Origin: Saccharobesus litoralis
GTDB taxonomy: Bacteria; Pseudomonadota; Gammaproteobacteria; Enterobacterales; Alteromonadaceae
Direction of reading: 5' to 3'
Assembly (NCBI RefSeq): GCF_003063625.1
Contig: NZ_CP026604.1
Span: forward strand, 3,326,065 to 3,390,064
Length of the DNA stretch: 64,000 bases
In this document: positions 36,932 through 45,158 of the stretch, piece by piece
How positions within the stretch are numbered: the stretch's first letter is position 1
How the letters are laid out: every line of letters starts with the position of its first letter
Notes under the pieces: model-generated
What the model was told of the DNA's origin: nothing
Databases searched by the model: none
What the model saw: only the letters and a program-made list of their open reading frames with translations
Position numbers and translations under genes: made by a program

Positions 36932-37018
36932 CATGTTAAGATGCTGGGAATATTGTTTCGGCTTGTAAAACGCTATAGGCGCAGCATGATTTAATTCATA
37001 CCGCGCATAATTGATATG

Positions 37019-38338
37019 TTAGGTTAAGGTGTCTGTGTTGAGTTTTATTTGAATAGCATAGGTTTCAGCTAACTGCAGGCCATTGTGGTAGGCATCTGGA
37101 TAACGTACTTCCACTTGCTCCAGCTTTTTTGCGGCTGGTGTAAAGCCATGCTGCGATGCCAAATATAACCACGCGATAGCTGATTCAATATTTTGCTCTA
37201 AACCTTCACCAATAAAGTAGGCTCTACCTAACGCGCCCATAGCTTTTTCTTGCCCTTGCAGAGCCGCTTTTTCAAAGTATTGCGCCGCTTGAGTTAAGTC
37301 GCCTTGTTCACGTAAGTTGTAAGCTTGCTTAACCCATTGCTGGATATCTTGCTGAGTAGTTGGTTTTTTGCTGTTAGGCTCAAGGTCAACTTGATTTTCT
37401 TTTGCTGTGGGCTCGTTTGTTTGTGGGCTTGTGTGAGTACTGGTATGTTCGTTTGTCGTCTCGATTGTGTTGTCTGGTTGCGGCTCTGATGCAGTCTCAC
37501 TAGAATTGATTGATGTCGAATCACTGACTTTATCTGATTGTGCTGATGGTTCGCTTGCCGACTGTTGTACTGTTTCTTGTCGCACTTTTTGTTGTTCTGC
37601 TGGAATAGACTGCTGTTGCTTGGGCAAGGTATCTGGCGTTTGTTGTGTTTCTTGAGTGTCTATTGGTCTAGTTGAGCGCGTATTTTCTTCAGTTGTTGTG
37701 CTTACTGTGTCAGGCGTTGATGATTGGGTTAGTGATTTTGTTTCCGGCGTAATATCTTTTTCTTCGCTAGGTGCTTCTTTGTCTCTTAGAGCTAGTACCA
37801 CACTATCGTAACGATTATTCAATTGAGCAATGGTGGATTGCTGTGCGATAACTTGCTGTTGATAAAACTCAGTGTCACGTTCCAGTTTACTAATATGTTT
37901 ATTTAACGCGTCAACTTGTTCACTTTGCGCTTGTTTTAAATCGGCAATATGACGGTTGTGATTGCGCTCTAAGTCGACAAGGCGTTGAGTATATTGGCTT
38001 TCAATATCTTGCTTGTGTTCGTCTTTTACTTGTTCAACTCGGTTGAACATGGTTTGCATACTTATTTCATATGCTCGACGTAGTTCATCGAACCAACGAA
38101 AAACGGCTCCTGGGATTTTTTCTTTTTCTACCGGATTTGATGAACTCGGAAATAAATTCACCAATTGTTTCTTATCAAGATAAAGAATGTCATCTTCGGA
38201 ATGGGTGCGAATTGCTTCAGCATTATGCTTATATTTGTTGATGGTATCTAAAATAATGGCTTCTGAGGCGCCGGTGATCTCAGTCGCTTGTTCTAGGCTT
38301 ATCCAATCTGGAGTTGGTGCTGCAATATCACTTTCCAT
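37019..38338 (-). CDS. Coiled-coil protein with C-terminal Sel1-like repeats
   Basis: 439 residues, no signal peptide. The N-terminus is like a MerR/excisionase-type helix-turn-helix (WISLEQATEITGASEAIILD). A coiled coil covers about 85-195, followed by a long low-complexity linker rich in Thr, Gln, Ser and Glu (about 205-325). The C-terminus holds TPR/Sel1-like repeats (QGDLTQAAQYFEKAALQGQE, AMGALGRAYFIGEGLEQNIE, SAIAWLYLASQHGFTPAAKK). The repeat region suggests a scaffold. Function unknown; flanked by the 141-bp duplication and a TATAGTC element. Confidence 0.72.
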   Translation of the reverse strand: MESDIAAPTPDWISLEQATEITGASEAIILDTINKYKHNAEAIRTHSEDDILYLDKKQLVNLFPSSSNPVEKEKIPGAVFRWFDELRRAYEISMQTMFNRVEQVKDEHKQDIESQYTQRLVDLERNHNRHIADLKQAQSEQVDALNKHISKLERDTEFYQQQVIAQQSTIAQLNNRYDSVVLALRDKEAPSEEKDITPETKSLTQSSTPDTVSTTTEENTRSTRPIDTQETQQTPDTLPKQQQSIPAEQQKVRQETVQQSASEPSAQSDKVSDSTSINSSETASEPQPDNTIETTNEHTSTHTSPQTNEPTAKENQVDLEPNSKKPTTQQDIQQWVKQAYNLREQGDLTQAAQYFEKAALQGQEKAMGALGRAYFIGEGLEQNIESAIAWLYLASQHGFTPAAKKLEQVEVRYPDAYHNGLQLAETYAIQIKLNTDTLT

Positions 38339-38385
38339 TTTGCGTTGAGCTCTTTATTAAAATTAGCTGAGTGATGCGCGGAATA

Positions 38386-38610
38386 TATAGTCTTCTCGCT
38401 CAGGTCTTATGGTTCATTGTCAGCGCTTACTCTCGACTTTGGCTCCTGCGTCGTCCTACTACCTAAATCCCTTTAGGCAGCTCCAATCACATAGTAGAGC
38501 ATATGCTCATGGGGTCTCGAAGCTTGACGGCTTTGCCTACATGGATGTAGGTACTTAGGTTTCGTCTGGAACCAGAAACCTGCCCCTAAAACCTGATCGC
38601 TTTGACTATA
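38386..38610 (-). mobile_element. TATAGTC element, 225-bp form (cassettes A and B)
   Basis: The longest copy and the only one with both cassettes, in reverse orientation. Read on the minus strand it starts TATAGTCAAAGCGATCAGG and ends GAGCGAGAAGACTATA. It fills most of the gap between the CheW-CZB gene and the Sel1 gene, both on the minus strand, so transcription of the upstream gene may run through it. Confidence 0.93.
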
Positions 38611-38705
38611 GCAAATAAATTCAGTGAAAAGTAGCGCGTAAAGTTGGCTATAACTAGGATTGCTAACCAACTTATGCGATTTGGGTGATTAGGCTAACCT
38701 TTACA

Positions 38706-39497
38706 TTACAAGAATGCTTCGGGTTCAAGTAGTAAACTATTCTTGCCACTCGTTGTAATTAACCCTGTGATCATTTTTTTCACTCGTGGATCAATCGCGC
38801 CTACATGCACTTCAAGGTCGTTTAGTACGCGTATTTCATCGTCTTCAACATGTAAAGAATCTTCAACATTATCAATGACAAAACCTAATGAAGGTTTACG
38901 GCCATCTATAGTAGTAAACACAGTAACAGGTTTGTAAGAACCATTAACTTGTTCACGTGCGGTTTCAAATAATCGACGCAGTGTTGCTAAAGTGGTAGTC
39001 CTTTCTGTGTGCAAAATCTTTAACGCTTGGTCTTTATCGCCGTCTTTATTTAACGACAGTAGATCGTTTGCCAGTGCATGTATACGTTTATGAGGCTCAT
39101 CAAATTTTTTCAACACTTCTTGTAAGTCTTGATTGGTTGTTTTAAAGCTGTCGTACCATTTACCAAATTCACATTGATGAGGATCTGTCGCTTTGGTGAA
39201 GGGGCTATCATTTTTGATTGCGGCTTCTAAACTATTTAGCCATTCAATATGGTCATTTTCTCGAGCATGCAGCAAGTCGTTTAGCTCTTGGTTTAAATTT
39301 TGTGTCGACTTTTTATTCATCGCTATCCCTAAATCATAAATAGGAGTAGGGACGCCCATAAAGTCCTTGATTCCTAAAAACGAAGCATCTTCAGAAGGCA
39401 CGCTCGTTTGGTCATTATCGAACTTTTCTGTAAGCAATATATTTAAAATGTTAAACGCGACAATACGATTGCCGACACGAAAATTGACAACTTCCAT
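38706..39497 (-). CDS. CheW domain interrupted by a CZB zinc-binding domain
   Basis: 263 residues. A CheW-like fold is visible at both ends: NFRVGNRIVAFNILNILLTE and FMGVPTPIYDLGIAM at 5-60, then GFVIDNVEDSLHVEDDEIRV and GLITTSGKNSLLLEPEAFL at 205-263. Between them, at about 75-190, sits a CZB domain with the His of NDHIEWLNSLE, the CEFGKWYDSF signature and DEPHKRIHALAN, together the His/Cys zinc ligands. CZB domains sense zinc or hypochlorous acid in chemoreceptors; here one appears to be built into a coupling protein, giving a soluble sensor/adaptor. No other che genes adjoin it. Confidence 0.85.
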   Translation of the reverse strand: MEVVNFRVGNRIVAFNILNILLTEKFDNDQTSVPSEDASFLGIKDFMGVPTPIYDLGIAMNKKSTQNLNQELNDLLHARENDHIEWLNSLEAAIKNDSPFTKATDPHQCEFGKWYDSFKTTNQDLQEVLKKFDEPHKRIHALANDLLSLNKDGDKDQALKILHTERTTTLATLRRLFETAREQVNGSYKPVTVFTTIDGRKPSLGFVIDNVEDSLHVEDDEIRVLNDLEVHVGAIDPRVKKMITGLITTSGKNSLLLEPEAFL

Positions 39498-39605
39498 ATG
39501 ATTTCTTTAGCTTTTTATTAGAACCGATTATGCGTACTATAACTCTAGTAAAAGAATGGTAAAACACAATTTCTCATTTGTGTGAATAATAAAAAGGGAT
39601 AGATT

Positions 39606-41003
39606 ATGCGTTTGCTGTCTCCACTATGTTACGGCCCATTTGCGGCTATCTTGCTGTTTGTCGTTAGCTCGGCACTTGGCGTTAACTACCAAGTGAATAT
39701 TACACTGGCTATTACTTTGCTTGTTGCGATTTGGTGGGTAACCGAGGCTTTGCCTATTCCTATAACGTCGCTAATCCCTTTTGCCTTATTCCCTTTATTT
39801 GGTGTGTTAAGCCATAAGCAAGCTGCAAGTGCCTTAGGTAGCCATGTTATTTTACTTTTGATGGGCGCTTTTATGTTATCCAAAGCGGTTGAAAAAAGTG
39901 GGGTTCATAAAAGGTTAGCTCTCACCTTAGTTAACAAACTCGGGGCTCAGAACCCTAAACGTATTGTGTTGGGTTTTATGCTTGCCGCCGCATTTTTGAG
40001 CATGTGGATCAGTAATACAGCAACAACCTTGATGCTACTACCGATAGCACTTGCAGTGGTGTCAAGTTCTGCCGATAAACGCTTTGCTGCAATTTTGTTA
40101 CTGGCGATTGCCTATGCAGCGAATATTGGTGGAATGGGAACGCCGATTGGCACACCTCCTAATGTCATTTTTATGGGGGTGTACGAGCAACAAGTTGGGC
40201 AAACCATAAGTTTTTTAGATTGGATGATGATAGGTGTTCCTATTGTTGTATTGGCTATTCCGTGTGCGGCCTTGTGGTTAACCCGAGGGTTAACATTAAA
40301 TGAGCCAATCCATTTACCAAAAGTTGGATTGTGGACCTTAGCGGAAAAGCGGGTGTTATTTGTTTTTGGATTAACGGCTTTCGCTTGGATATTTCGTCAA
40401 GCACCGTATGGCGGTTGGACAGGGTTACTTGATACTAAGCTGATTGGTGATAGTACGATTGCATTAGCCGCGGTTGTGGTTTTTATGTTGGTACCTAATG
40501 GCGAAACGCAAATTGATAAAAAAGGCAATCAGGTACAAGGGCGATTATTAGACTGGCAAACAGCCGCTAATATTCCTTGGGGCATGCTATTACTATTCGC
40601 TGGTGGTATTTGCATTGCAAAGGCATTTCAAGCTAGTGGTTTAAGTCAAATACTCGGTGATTATCTGTCTATGTTATCAACTTGGCCATTATTAGTCATG
40701 ATAGGCTTAGTAGCATTGGCAGTGGTATTTTTAACTGAAGTCACCAGTAATACTGCAACTACCACTTTGTTAATGCCTGTGCTTGCTGTAGCTGGGGTGT
40801 CCGCGGGGATAGATCCGGTTTATCTTATGTTGCCGGCTGCGTTGGCGGCGAGTTGTGCTTTTATGTTGCCTGTGGCGACAGCGCCAAATGCTATCGTTTA
40901 TAGTGCAGATAAATTCACAATTAAAACCATGGCTAGGGAAGGTTTCATTATTAATTTAATCATGACGTTAATTATTTCTTTTGTTTGTTTTACCTTGCTA
41001 TAA
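39606..41003 (+). CDS. SLC13 (DASS) family sodium/dicarboxylate or sulphate symporter
   Basis: 465 residues, about 11-12 membrane helices. The two Na-binding SNT motifs are clear: SMWISNTATTLMLLPIA near 135 and TEVTSNTATTTLLMPVL near 380. NIGGMGTPIGTPPNVIF is the DASS signature. Probably imports C4-dicarboxylates, citrate or related anions with sodium; the exact substrate cannot be read from sequence. AAGGGA precedes the ATG. Confidence 0.92.
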   Translation: MRLLSPLCYGPFAAILLFVVSSALGVNYQVNITLAITLLVAIWWVTEALPIPITSLIPFALFPLFGVLSHKQAASALGSHVILLLMGAFMLSKAVEKSGVHKRLALTLVNKLGAQNPKRIVLGFMLAAAFLSMWISNTATTLMLLPIALAVVSSSADKRFAAILLLAIAYAANIGGMGTPIGTPPNVIFMGVYEQQVGQTISFLDWMMIGVPIVVLAIPCAALWLTRGLTLNEPIHLPKVGLWTLAEKRVLFVFGLTAFAWIFRQAPYGGWTGLLDTKLIGDSTIALAAVVVFMLVPNGETQIDKKGNQVQGRLLDWQTAANIPWGMLLLFAGGICIAKAFQASGLSQILGDYLSMLSTWPLLVMIGLVALAVVFLTEVTSNTATTTLLMPVLAVAGVSAGIDPVYLMLPAALAASCAFMLPVATAPNAIVYSADKFTIKTMAREGFIINLIMTLIISFVCFTLL

Positions 41004-41173
41004 ATCGCAGATCGGCATAGACTTACTTTCGTTAATAAATTGTAACAAAATTGTTTTTGAATTATTGCGCAAATGCAGATAAAAACGGTGTGATTTTGAG
41101 ATATATCTCACAAGCAAATTTTTTCTGCGTGTCTATACTTCAGAAACGTGCCACTTGGAAGGAAAAAATTATT

Positions 41174-41299
41174 ATGCCTGGTTTGTTTAGTTTATTTGTA
41201 TTATCGGTCGGTATTGTCGCAGCAACTGTTGTAATCAGTTATGTTTCTTCTGTGGTTCGACCAAGATTAAATCGTAACGCAAGTTTACAAGACGAATAA
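41174..41299 (+). CDS. Small single-pass membrane protein, 41 residues
   Basis: ATG at 41174 follows GGAAGGAAAA at good distance. The protein has one membrane helix (LFSLFVLSVGIVAATVVISY) and a basic, short cytoplasmic tail ending LNRNASLQDE. Shorter than most annotation cut-offs. Family not recognised; the strong ribosome-binding site and clean hydrophobic profile support it. Confidence 0.6.
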   Translation: MPGLFSLFVLSVGIVAATVVISYVSSVVRPRLNRNASLQDE

Positions 41300-41352
41300 G
41301 CAGTAAAAATTTAGCACCACCACACCTCTACTTAGGATCCCTCTTTTGATAA

Positions 41353-41376
41353 GCAATACACCCACGGGTGTATTGC
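41353..41376. other. Perfect 11-base inverted repeat
   Basis: GCAATACACCC and GGGTGTATTGC around a two-base centre, followed on the plus strand by GTCTAAATTTTATAT. It could be a terminator for the 41-residue gene, or the first hairpin of a structured RNA that ends at 41524. Confidence 0.6.
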
Positions 41377-41379
41377 GTC

Positions 41380-41524
41380 TAAATTTTATATCTAAGGGGT
41401 TTTGAGTGCGACTGACAAAACATTAGTGAACTCAGAGCGTCGCTGGACTTGAGGTGAATTTGCAGAACCGAGTCTCTTAGGCAATGTCCCGTGTTTAGCT
41501 GCATCAATGATGCAGCTTTTTTTT
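41380..41524 (+). ncRNA. Candidate structured noncoding RNA or leader ending in a strong terminator
   Basis: About 145 bases without an ORF, containing self-complementary tracts (for example AGCGTCGCTGG and GAGTCTCTTAGG) and ending in a very strong intrinsic terminator 44 bases before yceH. I do not recognise a known RNA family. The terminator placement, far from the preceding stop codon at 41299, suggests a separate small RNA or an attenuator. Start point is a guess. Confidence 0.3.
41497..41524 (+). terminator. Strong intrinsic terminator upstream of yceH
   Basis: AGCTGCATC, loop AAT, GATGCAGCT followed by a run of T. It lies in front of yceH rather than directly behind a coding gene. Confidence 0.92.
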
Positions 41525-41567
41525 GTCTTTGCTACACTTCAATCACCTCTATTTATCAAACTTATTT

Positions 41568-42224
41568 ATGAAACAAACCTTAAGTTTTGAGCAAACTCGT
41601 GTACTGGGTGTCTTTTTAGAAAAAGAAGTGACCACGCCAGACCAATATCCACTATCAATTAATGGCATTACTACGGCTTGTAATCAAAAATCTAATCGTG
41701 AGCCTGTTGTTAGTTACTCAGAAGTTGAAGTACAAAACATTGTTGATGAATTAGTACAACTTCGTTTGTTGGCTGAAGCCTCAGATTCATCAGGGCGAGT
41801 GGCTAAGTATCGTCATCGTTTTGCTGGATCAGATTTTTCAGCTTATCCGTTTGATAAGGCTAAAGTGGCCATTATCTGTGTTTTATTTTTGCGGGGCCCG
41901 CAAACTCCTGGAGAATTAAGAACTCGAGCACAACGATTATACCCGTTTGCTGATGTCGGTCAGGTCGAAAGCATCTTAGAGCAGTTAGCTAATGAAGATG
42001 AACCCTTTATTGTCAAATTACCGCGAGAAGCGGGTAAACGGGAATCACGCTACGCGCATTTATTCAGCGGCGAGGTGAATTCGGCGGCTTCAGTCAGTGA
42101 TGTTACTCCAGCGAGTAGCGGGTCTTCTAACGAGGAGCATGAGTTGAGGATCAGCCAATTAGAGCAAGAAGTAACTGAATTAAAAGCGCAATTAGCTGAG
42201 ATAAAATCGGCTTTAGACTTGTAA
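41568..42224 (+). CDS. yceH: YceH family protein (DUF480)
   Basis: 218 residues from the ATG at 41568, matching E. coli YceH (215); the upstream TTG is rejected because it falls in the terminator. Winged-helix pair: LSFEQTRVLGVFLEKEVTTP, DQYPLSINGITTACNQKSNR, VAIICVLFLRGPQTPGELRT. C-terminal leucine-zipper-like coil (ISQLEQEVTELKAQLAEIK). DNA-binding is suspected from the fold, but no function is established. Confidence 0.95.
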   Translation: MKQTLSFEQTRVLGVFLEKEVTTPDQYPLSINGITTACNQKSNREPVVSYSEVEVQNIVDELVQLRLLAEASDSSGRVAKYRHRFAGSDFSAYPFDKAKVAIICVLFLRGPQTPGELRTRAQRLYPFADVGQVESILEQLANEDEPFIVKLPREAGKRESRYAHLFSGEVNSAASVSDVTPASSGSSNEEHELRISQLEQEVTELKAQLAEIKSALDL

Positions 42225-42263
42225 AACCAGAACCGGATGTAGCGTATTGTTTAAGCTATAAAT

Positions 42264-43676
42264 TTAGCTTGCTTCTGGTTGCCCTTGTGCCAAGTCATCA
42301 GTTGGTGGAGCAACAAAAACTTTTTTATAGGTATTAATGACGCCATCTTTCGTTAAAGGGGTCGTCATAATACCTTTTATCCCTTCTACTTTTGCACAAC
42401 GCATAATGGCATCTTTGTTACGTGGTTTGGCCAGCATAATAAAGTTAAGTTCATGATCTTGCCCGCAGGTGCGATTAATTGATGACACTAAACTGACACC
42501 GTCGCTGTCCGGCAATTCCACGTTTATAATAACTAAATCAAAGTGTTCTTTTTCTATTCGTCCCATTGCCGAGCGGCCATTGGTGATAACAGTGACTTGC
42601 TGGGCCGATGCTTTAGCAATATTGCGGATTAACTGATGATTAGTGGGATCGTCATCAACCAACAATACTTTTTTATTTTTATATAAGGTTTGACTGGCAA
42701 TCGCAGCGCGGCGTTTATCTTCAGGATCAGGCGGGATCTCAATCACATTATCGCCAAATTGATTTAATTCAGTAGAACCCCGTTGCCCTTGCTCATTGGC
42801 TAATCCTTGTTTTTGCTGTTGTGCTGTCTCTGTTGCCTGTGGTTTATTGTTTTCTGCCGCTTGCTGATTGGTTACTTGACTAGCGGGCGTTGGTTGGGCC
42901 GTTGTGGTTTTAGCACTTGTGGGAGGGTTATCAATTTCTGGCTGTGGGGCTGCATAGTCTTTATCGTTTAGGGCTTCTAAAGCCAATGACAGTAGGCGCA
43001 AAAGTTTGAGCTCTAAGGTTAATAATCGAGGTCTTAAATCGGCTGATTTAAAATGAGAAAACACTCTAATTAGTTTTTGAATATCTAGCGTTTGACTGAT
43101 ATTAGCCGTGTTACCTTGTTTAATATTGTTGATTGCAGTGACAACATCCTTATCTAATTTGTTTACCATATTCTCAAAGGTAGCCATGACCTCCTTTTTC
43201 TTACGCATGCCTGTATTAATACAGGATTGCAGTTGTTCATCAAAATTGCCTTCGTTTAATATGGGCTTTTCATCAAAGGTATGACCCAGCTCATTGAAAA
43301 TATGCAAGATGATACTGAACAGTCGCTGAATATTGATTTTAGGTGTGACGACTAAATAGTTGTCGACTAAGCCTGCGGTATAGAGTTCAAATGCGTCATT
43401 TTCATCAGCCTTGTCGACTAGGAGAATAGCTTTTTGGTTAGTGATAAGTTTTTTTGGTGCTTGATTTAATAGCTCACCGTACGTAATGAGGGCGTCACTC
43501 ATCGACGTGCAATGCAATAAAACAACCCGAGTTTTGCCTTGCATAAAGAGGTTTAAAAATGCTTTAACCGCATTAACACAAACGGCTTGTGGAAACTTTG
43601 TTTGTACATGTTGAAAAAAGCCGTCCTTTGCTTGCTCAACGTCTGTGTACAATATAATCTCGGGTATCGCAGACAT
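42264..43676 (-). CDS. Multidomain protein with degenerate receiver domain (pseudo-REC)
   Basis: 470 residues. The N-terminal 125 residues look like another receiver-type fold (IILYTDVEQAKDGFFQHV, VVLLHCTSMSDALI). A helical middle part follows, then a Gln/Ala/Thr-rich linker (250-300), and a C-terminal REC domain (KVLLVDDDPTNHQLIRNIA). The acidic triad Asp residues are kept, but the phospho-acceptor position is Asn (DLVIINVELPDSDG), the switch Thr/Ser becomes Lys-adjacent (IMLAKPRNK) and the conserved Lys is Thr (GIMTTPLTKD). It is thus probably not phosphorylated and works as a constitutive or ligand-free docking module. Partner unknown; no histidine kinase is adjacent. Confidence 0.8.
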   Translation of the reverse strand: MSAIPEIILYTDVEQAKDGFFQHVQTKFPQAVCVNAVKAFLNLFMQGKTRVVLLHCTSMSDALITYGELLNQAPKKLITNQKAILLVDKADENDAFELYTAGLVDNYLVVTPKINIQRLFSIILHIFNELGHTFDEKPILNEGNFDEQLQSCINTGMRKKKEVMATFENMVNKLDKDVVTAINNIKQGNTANISQTLDIQKLIRVFSHFKSADLRPRLLTLELKLLRLLSLALEALNDKDYAAPQPEIDNPPTSAKTTTAQPTPASQVTNQQAAENNKPQATETAQQQKQGLANEQGQRGSTELNQFGDNVIEIPPDPEDKRRAAIASQTLYKNKKVLLVDDDPTNHQLIRNIAKASAQQVTVITNGRSAMGRIEKEHFDLVIINVELPDSDGVSLVSSINRTCGQDHELNFIMLAKPRNKDAIMRCAKVEGIKGIMTTPLTKDGVINTYKKVFVAPPTDDLAQGQPEAS

Positions 43677-43887
43677 AGCAAACCTTTAAAATAGGGATTC
43701 TTTAATTGTAGAAAAAAGCCTGAAATTTGCGAATCTTCAATCGTAAAACACCCAGTAATAGAGCTAAAGTCATGTGTTTTTAATTGGTGTTCGATATTTC
43801 TAAGCTTTACACTTTATTGAAATAAGCTAAGGCTATGTTTTAACAATTTTTTAATTTAATTTCAAAAATAATGTAATAGGTTTGTAT

Positions 43888-44745
43888 ATGCAGGTTCAGG
43901 TTGTTGACTATCAAGCAGCAGATGCGCCACAACAATTTACTCAATCTCTTCGTGAAACTGGGTTTGGTGTACTGATTAATCATCCCATTAGCCAAGCTCG
44001 AGTCGCTGCAATTTATGCTAATTGGCAAGCTTTTTTTAATTCCAACACTAAACAGCAATATAGCTATAACCCTAGTACCTATGACGGATTTTTTTCAACT
44101 GCGCATGCCGAAGCGGCAAAAGGCAGTAAAATTGCTGATTTAAAGGAGTACTATCATGTGTATCCTTGGGGGCGAATTCCGCCAGAATTAAAAGACGAAA
44201 TTTTAGAATACTATCGTTCTACCTCGGCGCTGGCGGCCGAACTATTGGCTTGGGTTGAAGAATATAGTCCTGCAGAGGTTAAAGCGAATTACTCGGAACC
44301 ATTACCAAATATGATTAAAGATACCCCTAATACACTGCTGCGTGTTTTGCATTATCCGCCGTTAACTAGCGAGCAGTTTGCTGGTATGAAAGATAACGCT
44401 ATTCGTGCCGCCGCGCATGAGGATATTAATTTGCTGACCATTTTGCCTGCTGCCAATGAGCCTGGTCTGCAAGTTAAAGATAGACAAGGCAATTGGTTAG
44501 ATGTACCAAACGACTTTGGCAGTTTAATCATTAATATTGGTGATATGTTGCAAGAAGCGTCTAATGGCTATTATCCGTCTACCAGTCATAGAGTGGTCAA
44601 TCCGCAAGGGGCTGATATGAGTAAATCCCGCATATCTTTACCTTTATTTTTACACCCACGTAGTGAAGTGAAGTTGTCCGAGCGATATACGCAGGCGAGC
44701 TACTTGCAAGAGCGCCTTGCTGAATTAGAAGATAAAGAAGATTAA
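43888..44745 (+). CDS. 2-oxoglutarate/Fe(II)-dependent oxygenase, isopenicillin N synthase-like
   Basis: 285 residues from the ATG at 43888. N-terminal DIOX_N region (QSLRETGFGVLINHPISQA). The Fe ligands are HEDINLLTIL (His-x-Asp) and STSHRVVNP (distal His); the 2-oxoglutarate Arg lies in SRISLPLFLHP. Function (small-molecule or amino-acid oxidation) is not known. Only 2 bases separate its stop from the next gene. Confidence 0.9.
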   Translation: MQVQVVDYQAADAPQQFTQSLRETGFGVLINHPISQARVAAIYANWQAFFNSNTKQQYSYNPSTYDGFFSTAHAEAAKGSKIADLKEYYHVYPWGRIPPELKDEILEYYRSTSALAAELLAWVEEYSPAEVKANYSEPLPNMIKDTPNTLLRVLHYPPLTSEQFAGMKDNAIRAAAHEDINLLTILPAANEPGLQVKDRQGNWLDVPNDFGSLIINIGDMLQEASNGYYPSTSHRVVNPQGADMSKSRISLPLFLHPRSEVKLSERYTQASYLQERLAELEDKED

Positions 44746-44747
44746 AC

Positions 44748-45050
44748 GTGAAGCTGGTTAAACAAATTGTTATTTCTCTGCTCATTGTCGGTTTGATATT
44801 TGCTGGCGCATTATTAGTTAACTTTTTAATGGAAGATGGCGCGTTTTTATTTAAGGCAAGCCCAGGTAGTCAATCGCCATTAAGCAGTCCCTTTACTTGG
44901 ATTTTTGTCATTGTTGGTGTGCTTTGGGGCGTGGTGGCTAAATGGCGCAAAAAACGTTACGAGAAGAATTTTGAAGCCTCATTAAAGCAATCCATTAAAC
45001 AGGCTCAGCAGCATAAAAAAGACGCATTGAATAAATCCAACTCGCTTTAA
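44748..45050 (+). CDS. Two-helix membrane protein with charged tail
   Basis: 100 residues from a GTG two bases after the oxygenase stop, so translation is likely coupled. Two membrane segments (IVISLLIVGLIFAGALLVNF and FTWIFVIVGVLWGVVAKW) are followed by a basic coiled tail (SLKQSIKQAQQHKKD). Family not recognised. Confidence 0.7.
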   Translation: MKLVKQIVISLLIVGLIFAGALLVNFLMEDGAFLFKASPGSQSPLSSPFTWIFVIVGVLWGVVAKWRKKRYEKNFEASLKQSIKQAQQHKKDALNKSNSL

Positions 45051-45158
45051 TTCAGAGTCATTGGGGAATTTGCAACGATGCAAGGGGCGTTAGCTAGATA
45101 AAAAACCTTTGCTCCTCTGCATCCCCGCTCTCTCTATATATATGAATATAATAGACGC

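Noticed and set aside
20660-38610. CRISPR array
   Set aside because: The elements are scattered over tens of kilobases with genes between them, and are too long and variable for CRISPR repeats; no cas genes are present.
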